Positions 1 to 10,396 of a stretch of 64,000 nt of DNA are shown here, piece after piece. The DNA comes from Shewanella violacea DSS12 (GTDB lineage Bacteria; Pseudomonadota; Gammaproteobacteria; Enterobacterales; Shewanellaceae): positions 3,728,500-3,792,499 of the forward strand of contig NC_014012.1 of assembly GCF_000091325.1 (NCBI RefSeq). Reading direction: 5' to 3'. Both the position numbers and the translations under genes were made by a program. The first letter of the stretch is position 1. Every line of letters begins with the position of its first letter. The notes beneath the pieces were generated by a model. The model ran no database searches. It was given only the letters and a program-made list of their open reading frames with translations, and was not told the origin of the DNA.

Positions 1-878
1 AACTTATGCTCTTCACCTATAGTGATCCGCACCAGCTCTCCATCGGCTAACTGACAGCCACCTGGATTTTGAACTGGGTTACCATTCATTAGATAAGGTG
101 CGACAGTGTCGGCTAAGTTGATTTCTTGAAACTTACTGACCGCCGAATCCATAGGCAACAATAGCTCATCCAGCATAGCTTTAGCATCAGCGCCTTCGGC
201 CTCAGCTTTTTCAACCATCTCATTGAGCTCAGTCAAGCTTACGATGCGATCATAAGGGTAGTCTGCAACTTGAGTACGCCTAAGCATTATCACATGAGCG
301 CCACAGCCCAACATCTCACCAAGATCATCTGTGATGGTACGAATATAGGTTCCCTTTGAACAATGTATGTCTAAGGTCAGTTCATCGCCTTCTAAAGAGA
401 TAAAATTCAGTTCAAATACAGTGATGGGTCTGGCTTCTCTGGGCACTTCTATGCCTTCACGGGCATACTTATAAAGGGGCTGGCCCTTATGCTTGAGCGC
501 CGAGAACATGGAAGGCACCTGCATCGTCTCACCACGAAAATAATCCAGAGACTCCATCAGTAATTCTTGGGTGAAATCCAGAGGACGAGTCTGCACCACT
601 TCACCATCTGAATCACTAGTATCTGTGCGTACGCCTAGTTTAGCCGTGACCAGATATCGCTTATCTGCATCGAGAAGATGCTGGGAAAATTTGGTAGCTT
701 CACCCAGGCATATAGGTAACATACCTGTGGCTAATGGATCTAAGGCGCCAGTATGACCCGCTTTATTGGCATCGAAAAGCCGCTTTACCCTTTGCAGAGC
801 AAAGTTAGAGCTCATTCCGGTCTCTTTATCTAAGAGAAGGATCCCATCAATGAAGCGACCACGCTGACGACGACCCAT
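1..878 (-). CDS. truB: tRNA pseudouridine(55) synthase TruB (3' end outside window)
   Basis: TruB converts U55 of the T-loop to pseudouridine in nearly all tRNAs. The reading frame starts with ATG at 878 and runs off the left edge after about 292 codons, so roughly the last 20 residues are missing if it has the usual length of about 314. The catalytic motif GALDPLATG is near residues 44-52, with Asp47 as the expected nucleophile, followed by the family motif LGEATKF. The start overlaps the rbfA stop by one base (TAATG), so the two are translationally coupled. It is the last gene visible in the rimP-nusA-infB-rbfA-truB cluster, whose order is conserved in gammaproteobacteria. Identification is secure. 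Confidence 0.97.
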   Translation of the reverse strand, partial: MGRRQRGRFIDGILLLDKETGMSSNFALQRVKRLFDANKAGHTGALDPLATGMLPICLGEATKFSQHLLDADKRYLVTAKLGVRTDTSDSDGEVVQTRPLDFTQELLMESLDYFRGETMQVPSMFSALKHKGQPLYKYAREGIEVPREARPITVFELNFISLEGDELTLDIHCSKGTYIRTITDDLGEMLGCGAHVIMLRRTQVADYPYDRIVSLTELNEMVEKAEAEGADAKAMLDELLLPMDSAVSKFQEINLADTVAPYLMNGNPVQNPGGCQLADGELVRITIGEEHK

Positions 879-1300
879 TAGTCCTCACCCTGCTGATCTT
901 TATCTTCACCTTGTTCATCACGGTTGGCTTGTTTCTGCTTAGCTTCGTCGTTATGAATGACACGCGTAACTAGGTTGGACATACGCATACCTTCAACCAA
1001 TGACGCATCATAGATGAATCTAAGTTCAGGCATGACTCGCAATTTCATACGCCCTGCTACCAAAGAACGTATGTAGCCAGCTGCGCTACTTAGGGCTTCA
1101 AGCTTCACAGCCACTATCTTCTCATCTTCTTCGAAGAAGGTGACAAAAACCTTGGCGTAGCTCAGATCGCGAGATACTTCCACATCATTGACAGTTACCA
1201 TGCCTACGCGAGGATCTTTGATATCGCGATGCAATACTTGCGCTAACTCTTGTTGTAATTGTTGCCCGATACGGCGTGTACGACTAAATTCTTTTGCCAT
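878..1300 (-). CDS. rbfA: 30S ribosome-binding factor RbfA
   Basis: RbfA is a small KH-fold protein that binds the immature 30S subunit near helix 1 of 16S rRNA and is needed for late maturation and cold adaptation. The 140-residue frame starts with ATG and begins [20 protein letters not shown], as in the family. It has a charged Gln/Glu/Asp tail after about residue 120, longer and more acidic than the core needs. It lies between infB and truB, sharing one base with truB. A strong terminator-like hairpin separates it from infB, so part of its transcription may be attenuated. Identification is secure from sequence and context. Confidence 0.97.
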   Translation of the reverse strand: MAKEFSRTRRIGQQLQQELAQVLHRDIKDPRVGMVTVNDVEVSRDLSYAKVFVTFFEEDEKIVAVKLEALSSAAGYIRSLVAGRMKLRVMPELRFIYDASLVEGMRMSNLVTRVIHNDEAKQKQANRDEQGEDKDQQGED

Positions 1301-1335
1301 GATAATTGGCCTTAATATTTTATTCTGCTATAAAC

Positions 1336-1358
1336 AAAAAGGGCGGCTTTCGCCGCCC
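1336..1358 (-). terminator. Terminator-like hairpin between infB and rbfA
   Basis: On the minus strand GGGCGG-CGAAAG-CCGCCC is followed directly by TTTTTG. This is a GC-rich stem with a U tract, 10 bases after the infB stop and 36 bases before the rbfA start. Its position inside the operon suggests partial termination or a processing site rather than the operon end. Confidence 0.75.
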
Positions 1359-1367
1359 TATTACGCT

Positions 1368-4046
1368 TTACGCTTCTAAGGAGCGAGCAATCTCAATGGT
1401 TTCGAAGACCTCTATCTGATCGCCTACTCTGACGTCATTATAGTTCTTCACACCGATACCACATTCCATACCGTTACGTACATCAGCTACATCATCTTTG
1501 AAACGACGCAGTGATTCTAGCTCACCTTCGTAGATAACGATGTTTTCACGTAATACGCGGATTGGAGCGCTCTTCTTGATGGTACCTTCAGTAACCATAC
1601 AACCGGCAATTGCGCCAATCTTAGGAGACTTAAACACATCACGAACTTCAGCAAGACCGAGAATCACTTGCTTGAACTCAGGAGCTAGCAGGCCACTCAT
1701 CGCGTCTCTGACTTCATCTATCAAGTTATAGATAACGCTGTAGTAACGAAGATCGACGCTTTCGCTGTCGATAACCTTACGCGCTTGTGCATCGGCACGA
1801 ATGTTGAAACCGATCATGATAGCGTTCGAAGCTGAGGCCAATGACGCATCAGTTTCAGTTAAACCACCGACACCACGTGCGATAATATTAACCTTAACTT
1901 CATCGGTAGACAGCTTGTTGAGCGAGTCAGCGATAGCCTCGAGTGAACCTTGTACATCGGCCTTAAGCACGATATTAAGTTCCTCAACTACGCCTTCAGT
2001 CATGTTAGCAAACATGTTCTCAAGCTTAGACTTCTGCTGACGTGCTAGCTTAACATCGCGGAACTTGCCTTGACGATACAGAGCAACTTCTCGAGCCTTA
2101 CGCTCATCACGAACTACAGTAGCTTCATCACCGGCAGCTGGAACACCTGAGAGACCAAGAATCTCAACAGGGAACGACGGACCCGCTTCCTTGATAGCCT
2201 GGCCGTTCTCGTCGCGCATGGCACGGACTTTACCGTACTCAAGACCACACAGAACGATATCGCCTTGCTTAAGTGTACCTTCCTGTACTAGAACGGTAGC
2301 AACTGGTCCACGACCCTTATCTAGCTTAGATTCGATGACAACACCAGCCGCCATGCCTTCTTTGATAGCTTTAAGCTCGAGAACTTCAGCTTCAAGAAGA
2401 ATGCCTTCTAACAGTTCATCGATGCCTTGACCTGTCTTAGCCGAAACGCTAACAAACATGTTGTTACCGCCCCAATCTTCAGACATGATGCCGTGTTGAG
2501 AAAGCTCACTCTTAACACGCTCTGCATCCGCATCAGGCTTATCCATCTTGTTGACTGCAACAATCAGAGGCACTTTACCGGCCTTAGCATGTTGAATCGC
2601 TTCGATAGTCTGTGGCATAACGCCATCATCGGCTGCAACAACCAAGATAACGATATCGGTTGCCTTAGCACCACGAGCACGCATAGACGTAAACGCCGCG
2701 TGACCTGGAGTATCTAAGAAGGTGATCATGCCATTGCCTGTTTCGACATGGTATGCACCGATATGCTGAGTAATACCACCGGCTTCGCCTGAGGCAACTT
2801 TTGCCTTACGAATATAATCAAGCAGCGATGTCTTACCATGGTCGACGTGACCCATGATAGTCACAACTGGAGCACGAGTTACGGCTTCGATGTTGCCATC
2901 ACGATCCGCTAGCACCTGGTGCTCAAGCTCGTTCTCACGAGTCAGTGTTACCTTGTGACCCATCTCTTCAGCCACAAGCTGAGCTGTTTCCTGATCAAGC
3001 ACCTGGTTGATAGTAACCATGGAGCCCATCTTCATCATAGCCTTGATGATCTCAGTAGCCTTAATAGCCATCTTCTGAGCTAGCTCAGAAACTGAAACCG
3101 TCTCGCCTATGCTGACATCTGCTTTAACTACGACAACAGGCTTAGTGAACGCATGGTCCATAGACTCAGGCGCTATGCTACGAGTATTACGAGAGTTACG
3201 GCCGCCACGAGAGTTACGTGAATTACGGTTGTCTCTGCCACCGCGACGCTTGCCTTTACCTGTAGTAGCAGGAGCTGGAGTCGGTGCTTTACGAGGACGA
3301 CGATCGCGCTTCTCGGCGTTAGCATCTGCTGTATCTTCAGCTGCACGAGCTTCTGTTGAAGTAGTGACATGGTGATCACCAGTCTTCTCAGACTCTTTAC
3401 GCTGCTTCTCTTCTTCGGCCCAACGCGAAGAGTTCTCTTCGGCAAGCTTACGCGCAGTTTCTGCTGCTGCTTTCGCTTCTTCGTCAGCCTTAGATTTAGC
3501 CGCCTGCTCTTGAGCAGATTGCAGCTTGTCAGACTCAGCTTTGGCAGCTGTTTCTTCTGCGGTTAGTGCTACAGGCTTAGCTTTTTCAGCCGCTGCGGCT
3601 TTCGCTTTTTCTTTCGCTTCTTCGGCCACTTTTGATTTCTCTTGAGCTAGTACATCGGCTGCAGACTTAGCATCTGCATCGGCTTTTGCTTTCAACTCTG
3701 CATCGGCTACTGCTTTGGTCTCTTGCTCAGCTTTAGCCGCTTCTTCAGCTGCTGGGTCACGCTTAACAAAAGTACGCTTCTTACGTACTTCAACTGTGAC
3801 ATCTTTAGTGTCACGGCCAGAGCCTACACTTAAGGTAGAAACAGATTTACGCTGCAGCGTCATCTTAGTTGGAGTAGCGTCGCCACCATGTTGTTTCTTT
3901 AAAAAGTTCAGCAGCTGCTGCTTCTCAGATTCAGAAACTGTATCTGATTTACTTTTTTTGATTCCAGCATCAGAAAGCTGCTCGACTAATCTGTCAGCAG
4001 TTTTTCCTATTTCGCCGGCCAGTTTTTCTACTGTTGTATCTGCCAT
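1368..4046 (-). CDS. infB: Translation initiation factor IF-2
   Basis: IF-2 is the GTPase that brings fMet-tRNA to the 30S subunit and promotes subunit joining. I place the start at ATG 4046 ([20 protein letters not shown]), giving 892 residues. The frame is open for 16 more codons upstream, but those run into the nusA end and do not match the family. Order: IF2_N domain at 1-50; a long Ala/Glu/Lys-rich linker at about 90-280; an Arg/Gly-rich basic patch; a second IF2_N domain at about 310-360; the G domain with GHVDHGKT near residue 400, DTPGH and NKMD; then the beta-barrel and fMet-tRNA-binding domains. It follows nusA by 26 bases in one operon. The low-complexity linker is usual for gammaproteobacterial IF-2. 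Confidence 0.98.
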   Translation of the reverse strand: MADTTVEKLAGEIGKTADRLVEQLSDAGIKKSKSDTVSESEKQQLLNFLKKQHGGDATPTKMTLQRKSVSTLSVGSGRDTKDVTVEVRKKRTFVKRDPAAEEAAKAEQETKAVADAELKAKADADAKSAADVLAQEKSKVAEEAKEKAKAAAAEKAKPVALTAEETAAKAESDKLQSAQEQAAKSKADEEAKAAAETARKLAEENSSRWAEEEKQRKESEKTGDHHVTTSTEARAAEDTADANAEKRDRRPRKAPTPAPATTGKGKRRGGRDNRNSRNSRGGRNSRNTRSIAPESMDHAFTKPVVVVKADVSIGETVSVSELAQKMAIKATEIIKAMMKMGSMVTINQVLDQETAQLVAEEMGHKVTLTRENELEHQVLADRDGNIEAVTRAPVVTIMGHVDHGKTSLLDYIRKAKVASGEAGGITQHIGAYHVETGNGMITFLDTPGHAAFTSMRARGAKATDIVILVVAADDGVMPQTIEAIQHAKAGKVPLIVAVNKMDKPDADAERVKSELSQHGIMSEDWGGNNMFVSVSAKTGQGIDELLEGILLEAEVLELKAIKEGMAAGVVIESKLDKGRGPVATVLVQEGTLKQGDIVLCGLEYGKVRAMRDENGQAIKEAGPSFPVEILGLSGVPAAGDEATVVRDERKAREVALYRQGKFRDVKLARQQKSKLENMFANMTEGVVEELNIVLKADVQGSLEAIADSLNKLSTDEVKVNIIARGVGGLTETDASLASASNAIMIGFNIRADAQARKVIDSESVDLRYYSVIYNLIDEVRDAMSGLLAPEFKQVILGLAEVRDVFKSPKIGAIAGCMVTEGTIKKSAPIRVLRENIVIYEGELESLRRFKDDVADVRNGMECGIGVKNYNDVRVGDQIEVFETIEIARSLEA

Positions 4047-4072
4047 ATGTTCAATCCCCTCTGTTGAGCGAG

Positions 4073-5572
4073 TTATTCTTCGTCGCCAAACCAACAGATA
4101 TTACGGGCTGCCATGATGAGCTCACCAGCCTTCTCTTCTGTCAATTCTTCAATATCGATCAAGTCATCAATGCCTTGCTCGGCTAAATCTTCAAGTGTGA
4201 TCACGCCTTTACTTGCAAAAACGAAAGCTAGATGTTTTTCCAGTCCTTCCAGTGCAAGAAGATCTTCACTTGGTTCTGCACCATCTAGTGCTTCTTCTGT
4301 TGCCAATGCACGAGTCGAGATTGCTGCTTTAGCACGTTCTCTCAGTGCTTCGACAGTATCTTCATCGAAACCATCGATCTCCATCAGCTCAGCAGATGGC
4401 ACATAAGCCACCTCTTCCAATGAAGTAAATCCTTCGTCTGCTAGTATCTGAGCAAAATCTTCATCAACATCTAATGATGAAACAAATAGACTCACAACTT
4501 TTGCACTTTCAGCCTGATGTTTGGCCTGTAGATCTTCTACAGTCATAACATTCAACACCCAACCTGATAGTTGAGTAGCTAGACGGACGTTCTGACCATT
4601 ACGGCCAATGGCCTGAGCTAAGCTATCTGCTTCTACTGCGATATCCATAGAATGGGTATCTTCATCGACGACGATAGAAGCCACATCAGCTGGAGCCATA
4701 GCATTGATAACAAACTGAGCTGGATTATCATCCCACAGCACGATATCTACACGCTCACCGTTAAGCTCATTAGATACGGCCTGAACTCGAGCACCACGCA
4801 TACCTACACAGGCACCGATAGGGTCGATTCTACGATCATTTGACTTAACAGCAATCTTAGCTCGTGAGCCTGGATCACGAGCAGCGCCCATGATCTCAAT
4901 CATCTCATCGGCAATTTCCGGTACTTCTACACGAAATAGCTCAATAAGCATATCCGGCTGAGTACGAGTCATAAATAGCTGAGCACCGCGAGCTTCAGGG
5001 CGAACCGAGAAGAGTAAGGCACGAATTCTATCTCCAGGACGGAAGTTTTCACGTGAAATGAGGTCTTCCTTGAATAGTACTGCATCAGCATTACCACCAA
5101 GATCGACAACCACACTCTCACGGTTACTCTTCTTCACTATGCCGGTGATCAACTCACCTTCACGGTCCTGAAACTGCTCAACAACTTGAGCACGCTCAGC
5201 TTCACGTACCTTCTGTACGATAACCTGTTTGGCTGTCTGTGTCGTGATACGGTCGAACGTGACTGACTCCATGTCATCTTCGACAAAATCGCCGACTTGG
5301 AGTTCTGCATTTTCATATTGAGCCGCTTCTAGTGTTATTTCACCGTAAGGGTTCTCTAATGGTTCACCTGTATCTTCTACAACTTGCCAGCGACGGAAAG
5401 TTTCATAGGCACCAGTTTTACGATCGATTTCGACGCGAACTTCGATCTCACCTACGTGCTTCTTTTTTGTTGCTGTGGCTAAAGCAATTTCCAGCGCTTC
5501 GAAAATCTTCTCGCGAGGAACACCTTTCTCATTTGAAACCGCCTCAGCGACTAGCAGAATCTCTTTATTCAT
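4073..5572 (-). CDS. nusA: Transcription termination/antitermination factor NusA
   Basis: NusA binds RNA polymerase and modulates pausing, termination and antitermination. The 499-residue frame starts with ATG ([20 protein letters not shown]). It shows the RNAP-binding N-terminal domain (1-125), an S1 domain (about 135-200, with [19 protein letters not shown]), two KH domains (about 205-345, including [15 protein letters not shown] and [12 protein letters not shown]), and two acidic helix-hairpin-helix AR repeats at the C-terminus. The length matches the proteobacterial form. It sits between rimP and infB, 28 bases after rimP, in the conserved operon. Confidence 0.98.
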   Translation of the reverse strand: MNKEILLVAEAVSNEKGVPREKIFEALEIALATATKKKHVGEIEVRVEIDRKTGAYETFRRWQVVEDTGEPLENPYGEITLEAAQYENAELQVGDFVEDDMESVTFDRITTQTAKQVIVQKVREAERAQVVEQFQDREGELITGIVKKSNRESVVVDLGGNADAVLFKEDLISRENFRPGDRIRALLFSVRPEARGAQLFMTRTQPDMLIELFRVEVPEIADEMIEIMGAARDPGSRAKIAVKSNDRRIDPIGACVGMRGARVQAVSNELNGERVDIVLWDDNPAQFVINAMAPADVASIVVDEDTHSMDIAVEADSLAQAIGRNGQNVRLATQLSGWVLNVMTVEDLQAKHQAESAKVVSLFVSSLDVDEDFAQILADEGFTSLEEVAYVPSAELMEIDGFDEDTVEALRERAKAAISTRALATEEALDGAEPSEDLLALEGLEKHLAFVFASKGVITLEDLAEQGIDDLIDIEELTEEKAGELIMAARNICWFGDEE

Positions 5573-5600
5573 CCTCTTGCCTCGTTGATTTTTGAATCCA

Positions 5601-6056
5601 TCAAAACTTAGCGATTAGGTTGCCTCTACGGATATTATCCAAGGCAATAATCAGTTCGTTACCATCTACAGAGATTGTGAGCATCTGCCCCTCGACCCCA
5701 ATAACGGTACCTTTTAAATTACGACTACCCGCAACAGGCATAGTCAGTTGAATTTTTACAGTCTCATCAATGTAGCTTGCATACTGCTCAGAACTGAACA
5801 GAGGTCTGTCTACACCGGGAGAAGAAACTTCTAATGTATATTCGGTTGAAATGGGATCCTCAACATCGAGCACAGCACTTATCTGACGACTGGTTTCGGC
5901 GCAATCTTCGATAAAAATACCTTTATCGTTATCGATATACACTCTAAGTGTTGAATGTTTGCCCGCTTGGATATATTCCAAGCCCCAAAGTCTATGCCCC
6001 AATGCTTCAACTGGAGATTTAAGCATCTCTTCCAGTTTTTTTTCTATAGTAGCCAA
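5601..6056 (-). CDS. rimP: Ribosome maturation factor RimP
   Basis: RimP is needed for 30S subunit maturation. The frame is 151 codons. The first codon that aligns with the family ([11 protein letters not shown]) is TTG at 6056, preceded five bases upstream by a G-rich ribosome binding site (GGGGGG); no in-frame ATG fits better. Family motifs [15 protein letters not shown] and VLDVEDPI are present. It heads the rimP-nusA-infB operon and lies downstream of tRNA-fMet, separated by two terminator-like hairpins, so it probably has its own promoter in the short gap or depends on readthrough. Confidence 0.95.
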   Translation of the reverse strand: MATIEKKLEEMLKSPVEALGHRLWGLEYIQAGKHSTLRVYIDNDKGIFIEDCAETSRQISAVLDVEDPISTEYTLEVSSPGVDRPLFSSEQYASYIDETVKIQLTMPVAGSRNLKGTVIGVEGQMLTISVDGNELIIALDNIRRGNLIAKF

Positions 6057-6074
6057 GGTTACCCCCCGAAAAAC

Positions 6075-6094
6075 AAAAAAGGGCTAAAAAGCCC
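6075..6094 (-). terminator. Terminator-like hairpin upstream of rimP
   Basis: The minus strand reads GGGC-TTTTTA-GCCC followed by TTTTTTG. It is the second of two such hairpins between tRNA-fMet and rimP. Confidence 0.65.
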
Positions 6095-6138
6095 CGGTAC
6101 AACACTGCAAAAGCAGTATTTAATAAGTTACAGATAAC

Positions 6139-6160
6139 AAAAAACCCCGTAATAACGAGG
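6139..6160 (-). terminator. Terminator-like hairpin downstream of tRNA-fMet
   Basis: The minus strand reads CCTCGT-TATT-ACGGGG (one G-T pair) then TTTTTTG, consistent with an intrinsic terminator of the tRNA transcript. Confidence 0.65.
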
Positions 6161-6182
6161 TCGTTGAATTTAAAACCTGTAA

Positions 6183-6213
6183 CCAATATTAGACTATTTT
6201 AGTCTGATATTGG
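6183..6213 (-). other. Long AT-rich hairpin just 3' of tRNA-fMet
   Basis: CCAATATTAGACTA and TAGTCTGATATTGG form a 14-base stem with one G-T pair around a 3-base loop. It begins six bases after the tRNA CCA end and has no U tract directly after it. It may be a processing or stabilising hairpin of the tRNA precursor. Confidence 0.6.
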
Positions 6214-6218
6214 GAAGC

Positions 6219-6295
<77 letters not shown>

Positions 6296-6392
6296 TCAAC
6301 TGCTGCAGTATATTGAGTTATCAATCTACTTGCAATAACAAAGCGAATAAGCTTTCGCTTTATTACTCTCGATTTCAAAAGAAATCAAAAGT

Positions 6393-6479
6393 TGGTGCGG
6401 ATGGGGGGACTTGAACCCCCACGAGCTTGCGCTCACCAGCCCCTCAAGCTGGCGTGTCTACCAATTCCACCACATCCGC
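6393..6479 (-). tRNA. tRNA-Leu (GAG)
   Basis: This 87-base class II tRNA on the minus strand begins GCGGATG and ends CATCCGC-A-CCA with CCA encoded. The anticodon loop gives GAG. It has a long variable arm (GTGAGCGCAAGCTCGT region) and the T-loop GTTCAAGTC. It lies between secG and tRNA-fMet, the position of leuU in E. coli. Confidence 0.98.
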
Positions 6480-6525
6480 ATGTGACTGACCATTTTTACA
6501 TCTTGGTTTAGATGTTTATCACAAA

Positions 6526-6618
6526 CTGGCGTGTCTAATTATTATCAGGACACCAGTATGTGACTAACCTATATTTTATATCCTGGATAGGATAACGAAT
6601 TTAAATCCGCATGTATCT
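6526..6618 (-). pseudogene. Decayed partial copies of the tRNA-Leu 5' end
   Basis: CTGGCGTGTCTA at 6526-6537 repeats the anticodon-arm/D-arm part of tRNA-Leu at 6449-6460, and GTATGTGACTAACC at 6556-6569 repeats the tRNA start and upstream flank at 6478-6491 with two changes. The spacing is 30 versus 29 bases. A third trace, AATCCGCATGT near 6605-6615, matches the tRNA start again. The parts between have decayed and cannot fold as tRNA. Confidence 0.55.
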
Positions 6619-6638
6619 TTTACTTCAACAATCTATAT

Positions 6639-6658
6639 CTGACTAATTGAGGTTAGTC
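6639..6658 (-). terminator. Hairpin downstream of secG
   Basis: TGACTAA and TTAGTCA form a seven-base stem around six bases, 11 bases after the secG stop on the minus strand. No good U tract follows, so termination is uncertain. Confidence 0.35.
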
Positions 6659-6668
6659 ATAAATTGTC

Positions 6669-7004
6669 TTAATCAGGAATCTTATCTTCCGTCTGCTGTA
6701 CTTCTTCACTAACTTGGTCAACAACTTGTGCTGCCTCGTTAGATAGGTCACTCCAAGCATCTTCTGACTTAGTATGATTGGCACTTAAATTACCAATTAT
6801 CAAACTAAGAGCGAAGAAACCAATCGCCAATACAGCTGTAGAACGAGTTAAAAAATTACCCGCACCAGATGAACCGAAAAGAGTAGCCGATGCACCAGCA
6901 CCGAAAGAGGCACCCATGTCAGCACCTTTGCCTTGCTGAATCAAAATCAATCCAACTAGACCAATTGCAACCAACAAGTAAATAACTATTAGAACTTCAT
7001 ACAT
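6669..7004 (-). CDS. secG: Protein translocase subunit SecG
   Basis: SecG is the small inner-membrane subunit of the SecYEG channel. The frame has 111 codons and an ATG start. The first hydrophobic helix is at about 3-22 ([20 protein letters not shown]) followed by the family signature [13 protein letters not shown], then a second helix at about 53-72. The C-terminal third is acidic and Gln/Asp-rich. It begins one base after the tpiA stop, so the two are co-transcribed, and it is followed by tRNA-Leu as in E. coli. Confidence 0.96.
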   Translation of the reverse strand: MYEVLIVIYLLVAIGLVGLILIQQGKGADMGASFGAGASATLFGSSGAGNFLTRSTAVLAIGFFALSLIIGNLSANHTKSEDAWSDLSNEAAQVVDQVSEEVQQTEDKIPD

Positions 7005-7005
7005 A

Positions 7006-7788
7006 TTATGCGCTCATCGCTATGGAACATAAACTTAAAAACTCGGTTGAATTTAAGCTTACGCCGCCAATCAATCCACCATCTACATCAGGTTGAGCAA
7101 AAAGATCTGCTGCATTACTCGGTGTTACGCTACCACCGTACAAAATCCTGATATTTTCTCCAATAAATGGAGACACTTCAGATAGACGCTTGCGTATAAA
7201 CGCATGAACTTCTTGCGCCTGCTCTGGCGTAGCACTCTTACCAGTTCCTACGGCCCATAAAGGCTCGTAAGCGATAATTGCATTATCAAAAGCCATGGTG
7301 CCATTTTTTGCAATGACTATATCTAGCTCTTCGGCGATAACTTCAAAAGTTCTTCTCGCTTCTCTAGCTGGACCTGACTCACCGACACATAATATCGGAG
7401 TCAAACCATGTTTTTGAGCCGCAGCAAACTTCTCTGCCACTATATCACTCGTCTCTCCGTACATACGGCGACGTTCGGAATGGCCGATAATCACATATCG
7501 ACATCCTGAATCTTTCAACATTTTGCCAGACACTTCACCAGTATAAGCACCAAAGTCATGTTGACTTAGATTTTGTGCGCCCATTCTGACTAGACAACCA
7601 TTTAAGGCTTCTTTATTAATGTCTAACTGTTGTCGTACACTCTCTAGATAAATAGTCGGTGGACATAAAACCACTTCCGCTGAATCATCTTGTAGCTTAG
7701 TAGAAAACTTCTTAAACAGTTCTTGTGCCAATTGAGCACTACCATTCATTTTCCAGTTACCAGCAACCATCGGACGTCTTAATGCCAT
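7006..7788 (-). CDS. tpiA: Triosephosphate isomerase
   Basis: This enzyme interconverts dihydroxyacetone phosphate and glyceraldehyde 3-phosphate. The 260-residue frame starts with ATG. Visible catalytic features are the N-terminal GNWKMNG (Lys), the electrophile His in IIGHSERR, the catalytic Glu in [12 protein letters not shown] with loop 6 after it, and the phosphate-binding YGGSV and GGLIGGVSL segments. The length is normal. It is coupled to secG downstream; glmM lies 197 bases upstream. Confidence 0.98.
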   Translation of the reverse strand: MALRRPMVAGNWKMNGSAQLAQELFKKFSTKLQDDSAEVVLCPPTIYLESVRQQLDINKEALNGCLVRMGAQNLSQHDFGAYTGEVSGKMLKDSGCRYVIIGHSERRRMYGETSDIVAEKFAAAQKHGLTPILCVGESGPAREARRTFEVIAEELDIVIAKNGTMAFDNAIIAYEPLWAVGTGKSATPEQAQEVHAFIRKRLSEVSPFIGENIRILYGGSVTPSNAADLFAQPDVDGGLIGGVSLNSTEFLSLCSIAMSA

Positions 7789-7949
7789 TACCTTCTCCTC
7801 TGAAAGCGGCGTGAGTAATAGCGAACCACTTGTTAAGTTACAATAGCTAAATCGCTAATTTTTTAGATTAATGTTCGGAGTGTTGCTTTTTCAGTCATCG
7901 CGAGCTACTTATTAATCGTTATGAGTATAAATAACGCGTTTACTGAAGG

Positions 7950-7966
7950 GGGCATCTGTGATGCCC
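7950..7966. other. Hairpin between glmM and tpiA
   Basis: GGGCATC-TGT-GATGCCC is a perfect seven-base stem just downstream of glmM. No U tract follows on the minus strand, so it may be a weak or Rho-assisted end, or a processing site. Confidence 0.4.
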
Positions 7967-7985
7967 GCCTGTCTTTTATAAAAAT

Positions 7986-9317
7986 CTAAACTAAATTTCT
8001 GACTTTATCGGCAATATAATTTGCATGCATAAGAACATCGGCTTCAATATCCCCCTCGACCATGACTCGAATCAAGGGTTCGGTGCCCGACTTTCTCAAT
8101 AAAACTCTGCCTCGTTCTCCTAATTTAGTCTCGACCTCTAACTTAGCTTCGAGCACTTCCTCAGACTCTAACGGATTATGATCGCCTTCAAAACGGACAT
8201 TTACTAACACTTGGGGCAACATCTTGATATTTTCAGTCAAGTCTTCAAGCCTTGCATCCCGTCGTCTCATCGCTGCGAGAACAAGTATTCCAGCAACTAT
8301 GCCATCCCCTGTAGTGCCGTGATCTAAATTGAGGATATGACCAGAATTCTCACCACCTATACGCCAATTATTCTCCTTCAAGAGTTCCATCACGTAACGG
8401 TCACCCACCTTGGAACGCAAAAATGGAATATCCAGTTCAGCTAAAGCCAATTCGAGCCCTAGGTTAGACATCAAGGTGCCAACGACACCGCCGTGAAGCA
8501 CACCACTTGATTTAGCATCACATGCCAGGATATAGAGGATCTCATCACCATCGATAACACGGCCATGGCGATCAACCATCATAATACGGTCGCCGTCACC
8601 ATCTAAGGCAATACCAAGATCAGCCCCTTCAGATACTACAGTTTCACAAATTTTTGCCATGGCAGTCGCACCGACTTCATGGTTAATATTCAGTCCGTCT
8701 GGTTTATCACCAATAGCTATCACATCGGCGCCCAATTCACGAAATACATTGGGGGCAATATGATAAGTGGCACCATGGGCACAATCCACGACGATTTTTA
8801 AACCTTGAAGTGTCTGATCGGCAGGGAAATGACCTTTACAGTATTCAATATAACGACCCGGTGCATCATCTATACGAGAAACCTTACCTAATAGGTGTGA
8901 CTCAACGCAGATTAAAGGTTTTTCCAGTTCTCGCTCGATTTCTAGCTCTATCTCATCAGCGAGTTTACTGCCGTCGGTAGAGAAAAACTTGATACCATTA
9001 TCATAATAGGGATTGTGAGATGCACTAATCACCACTCCAGCTTCGGCTCTAAAAGTCCGAGTCAAGTAAGCGACTGCTGGGGTAGGCATAGGTCCCATCA
9101 ACATCACATTTAATCCAGCCGCCGACAAACCCGCTTCCATTGCCGATTCGAACAGATAGCCTGAAATACGGGTATCTTTGCCTATGATCACTTTATTAGT
9201 ACCGTTTCTCGACAGAACCCGACCGGCGGCCCAGCCTAGTTTTAATGCCAGCTCAGGTGTCATTTTACCTGCACCCACCTTGCCACGAATACCATCTGTT
9301 CCAAAAAATTTCTTCAC
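7986..9317 (-). CDS. glmM: Phosphoglucosamine mutase
   Basis: GlmM converts glucosamine 6-phosphate to glucosamine 1-phosphate for peptidoglycan and LPS synthesis. The start codon is GTG at 9317 (reads [15 protein letters not shown]), with GAGG seven bases upstream. The 443 residues include the phosphoserine loop [13 protein letters not shown] (Ser near residue 100), the Mg-binding DGDGDR loop, the sugar-binding GGENSGH and the phosphate-binding [14 protein letters not shown]. It lies between folP and tpiA, the folP-glmM-secG order of E. coli. Confidence 0.97.
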   Translation of the reverse strand: MKKFFGTDGIRGKVGAGKMTPELALKLGWAAGRVLSRNGTNKVIIGKDTRISGYLFESAMEAGLSAAGLNVMLMGPMPTPAVAYLTRTFRAEAGVVISASHNPYYDNGIKFFSTDGSKLADEIELEIERELEKPLICVESHLLGKVSRIDDAPGRYIEYCKGHFPADQTLQGLKIVVDCAHGATYHIAPNVFRELGADVIAIGDKPDGLNINHEVGATAMAKICETVVSEGADLGIALDGDGDRIMMVDRHGRVIDGDEILYILACDAKSSGVLHGGVVGTLMSNLGLELALAELDIPFLRSKVGDRYVMELLKENNWRIGGENSGHILNLDHGTTGDGIVAGILVLAAMRRRDARLEDLTENIKMLPQVLVNVRFEGDHNPLESEEVLEAKLEVETKLGERGRVLLRKSGTEPLIRVMVEGDIEADVLMHANYIADKVRNLV

Positions 9318-9441
9318 TTTACAACCTCATTGATCATCCTGTTATAGAATGAAACTTGCACTAGATTACAGCACATTTACTGACTCAAGCTGAATGAAAT
9401 AAAAAGACATGTCTCAGCCTGAGCACTTACGGCAACTATAA

Positions 9442-10284
9442 TCACATTAAATCTTGGTAGTCATTAGTGGCCTGTAACACTTTTAGACTATCTAGCGTTT
9501 CAGCCACATCATGTACTCTTAAAATATTGGCACCTCTTTGTGCCGCTATCAGACCTCCAGCCAAGCTGCCAGCCAATCGCTGCTGAGGCTCACGATTGAG
9601 CAGATCACCCAGCATAGATTTTCTGGATAAACCGATAAGAAGCGGTAATTTCAGGGTCTTAAACTCTGTTAAACGATTAAGTAACTCGTAATTATGAGAT
9701 ATGGTTTTACCAAATCCAAATCCTGGATCCAGCAATATTTGCTGACGTTTAATTCCCGCCTTTATGCAAGCATCGATTCTTAGCTCGAAGAAATCGATGA
9801 CATCTGCAACAGTATCTCGATAATCCGGCGCATCTTGCATAGTGTCCGGTTGTCCCTGCATATGCATTAGGCAAACAGGCACATCAAGCTCTGCTGCCAT
9901 CTCCAATGCTCCAGGAGCCTGTAGGGCACGAACATCATTAATCAAATGCGCACCAGCTTTAACGGCTTGCTCCATGACTTCTGGCTTACTGGTATCGATG
10001 GAGATCCAGACATCATGTTGCTTAGCGATATATTCAACTAGAGGTAACACCCTATTTAGCTCTTCACTCACCCCCACCTCGGCCGCGCCAGGACGAGTCG
10101 ATTCACCACCTACGTCGATGATTTTAGCGCCCAGTGAAACCATGGTATCGGCATGTCGACAGGCTAACTCAAAAGAGGAGAATTCACCGCCATCAGAAAA
10201 AGAATCAGGGGTGACATTTAAAATACCCATGACCAAGGTTTTATCTAAAGCTAATGTACGTTTACCACTTTCGATTCGAAACAC
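9442..10284 (-). CDS. folP: Dihydropteroate synthase
   Basis: DHPS condenses p-aminobenzoate with the pterin pyrophosphate in folate synthesis and is the sulfonamide target. The frame has 280 codons and a GTG start at 10284 with GGAG five bases upstream. Motifs are MGILNVTPDSFSDGG, the pyrophosphate-binding GGESTRPGA, DTSKPEV, LINDVRA and DPGFGFGK near the C-terminal half. It lies between ftsH and glmM. A terminator separates ftsH from it, so it may have its own promoter in the 67-base gap beyond the hairpin. Confidence 0.97.
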   Translation of the reverse strand: MFRIESGKRTLALDKTLVMGILNVTPDSFSDGGEFSSFELACRHADTMVSLGAKIIDVGGESTRPGAAEVGVSEELNRVLPLVEYIAKQHDVWISIDTSKPEVMEQAVKAGAHLINDVRALQAPGALEMAAELDVPVCLMHMQGQPDTMQDAPDYRDTVADVIDFFELRIDACIKAGIKRQQILLDPGFGFGKTISHNYELLNRLTEFKTLKLPLLIGLSRKSMLGDLLNREPQQRLAGSLAGGLIAAQRGANILRVHDVAETLDSLKVLQATNDYQDLM

Positions 10285-10351
10285 ACAAACTCCGTTAACG
10301 CTAATAACTTATTTTTATGGGACTCAAGTAACAAAATCGTAAACATCGAAA

Positions 10352-10381
10352 ACAAGAAAACCCCATGACGGGGTTTTCTTT
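10352..10381 (-). terminator. ftsH terminator
   Basis: GAAAACCCC-GTCAT-GGGGTTTTC is a stem with AT flanks, 16 bases after the ftsH stop. The symmetrical A/T flanks let it work in both directions. Confidence 0.8.
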
Positions 10382-10396
10382 AATCAATAATGATAG

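Noticed and set aside
3173..3445. Alternative frame within infB (90 codons)
   Set aside because: It is a shadow of the low-complexity linker of IF-2, which keeps its own frame intact.
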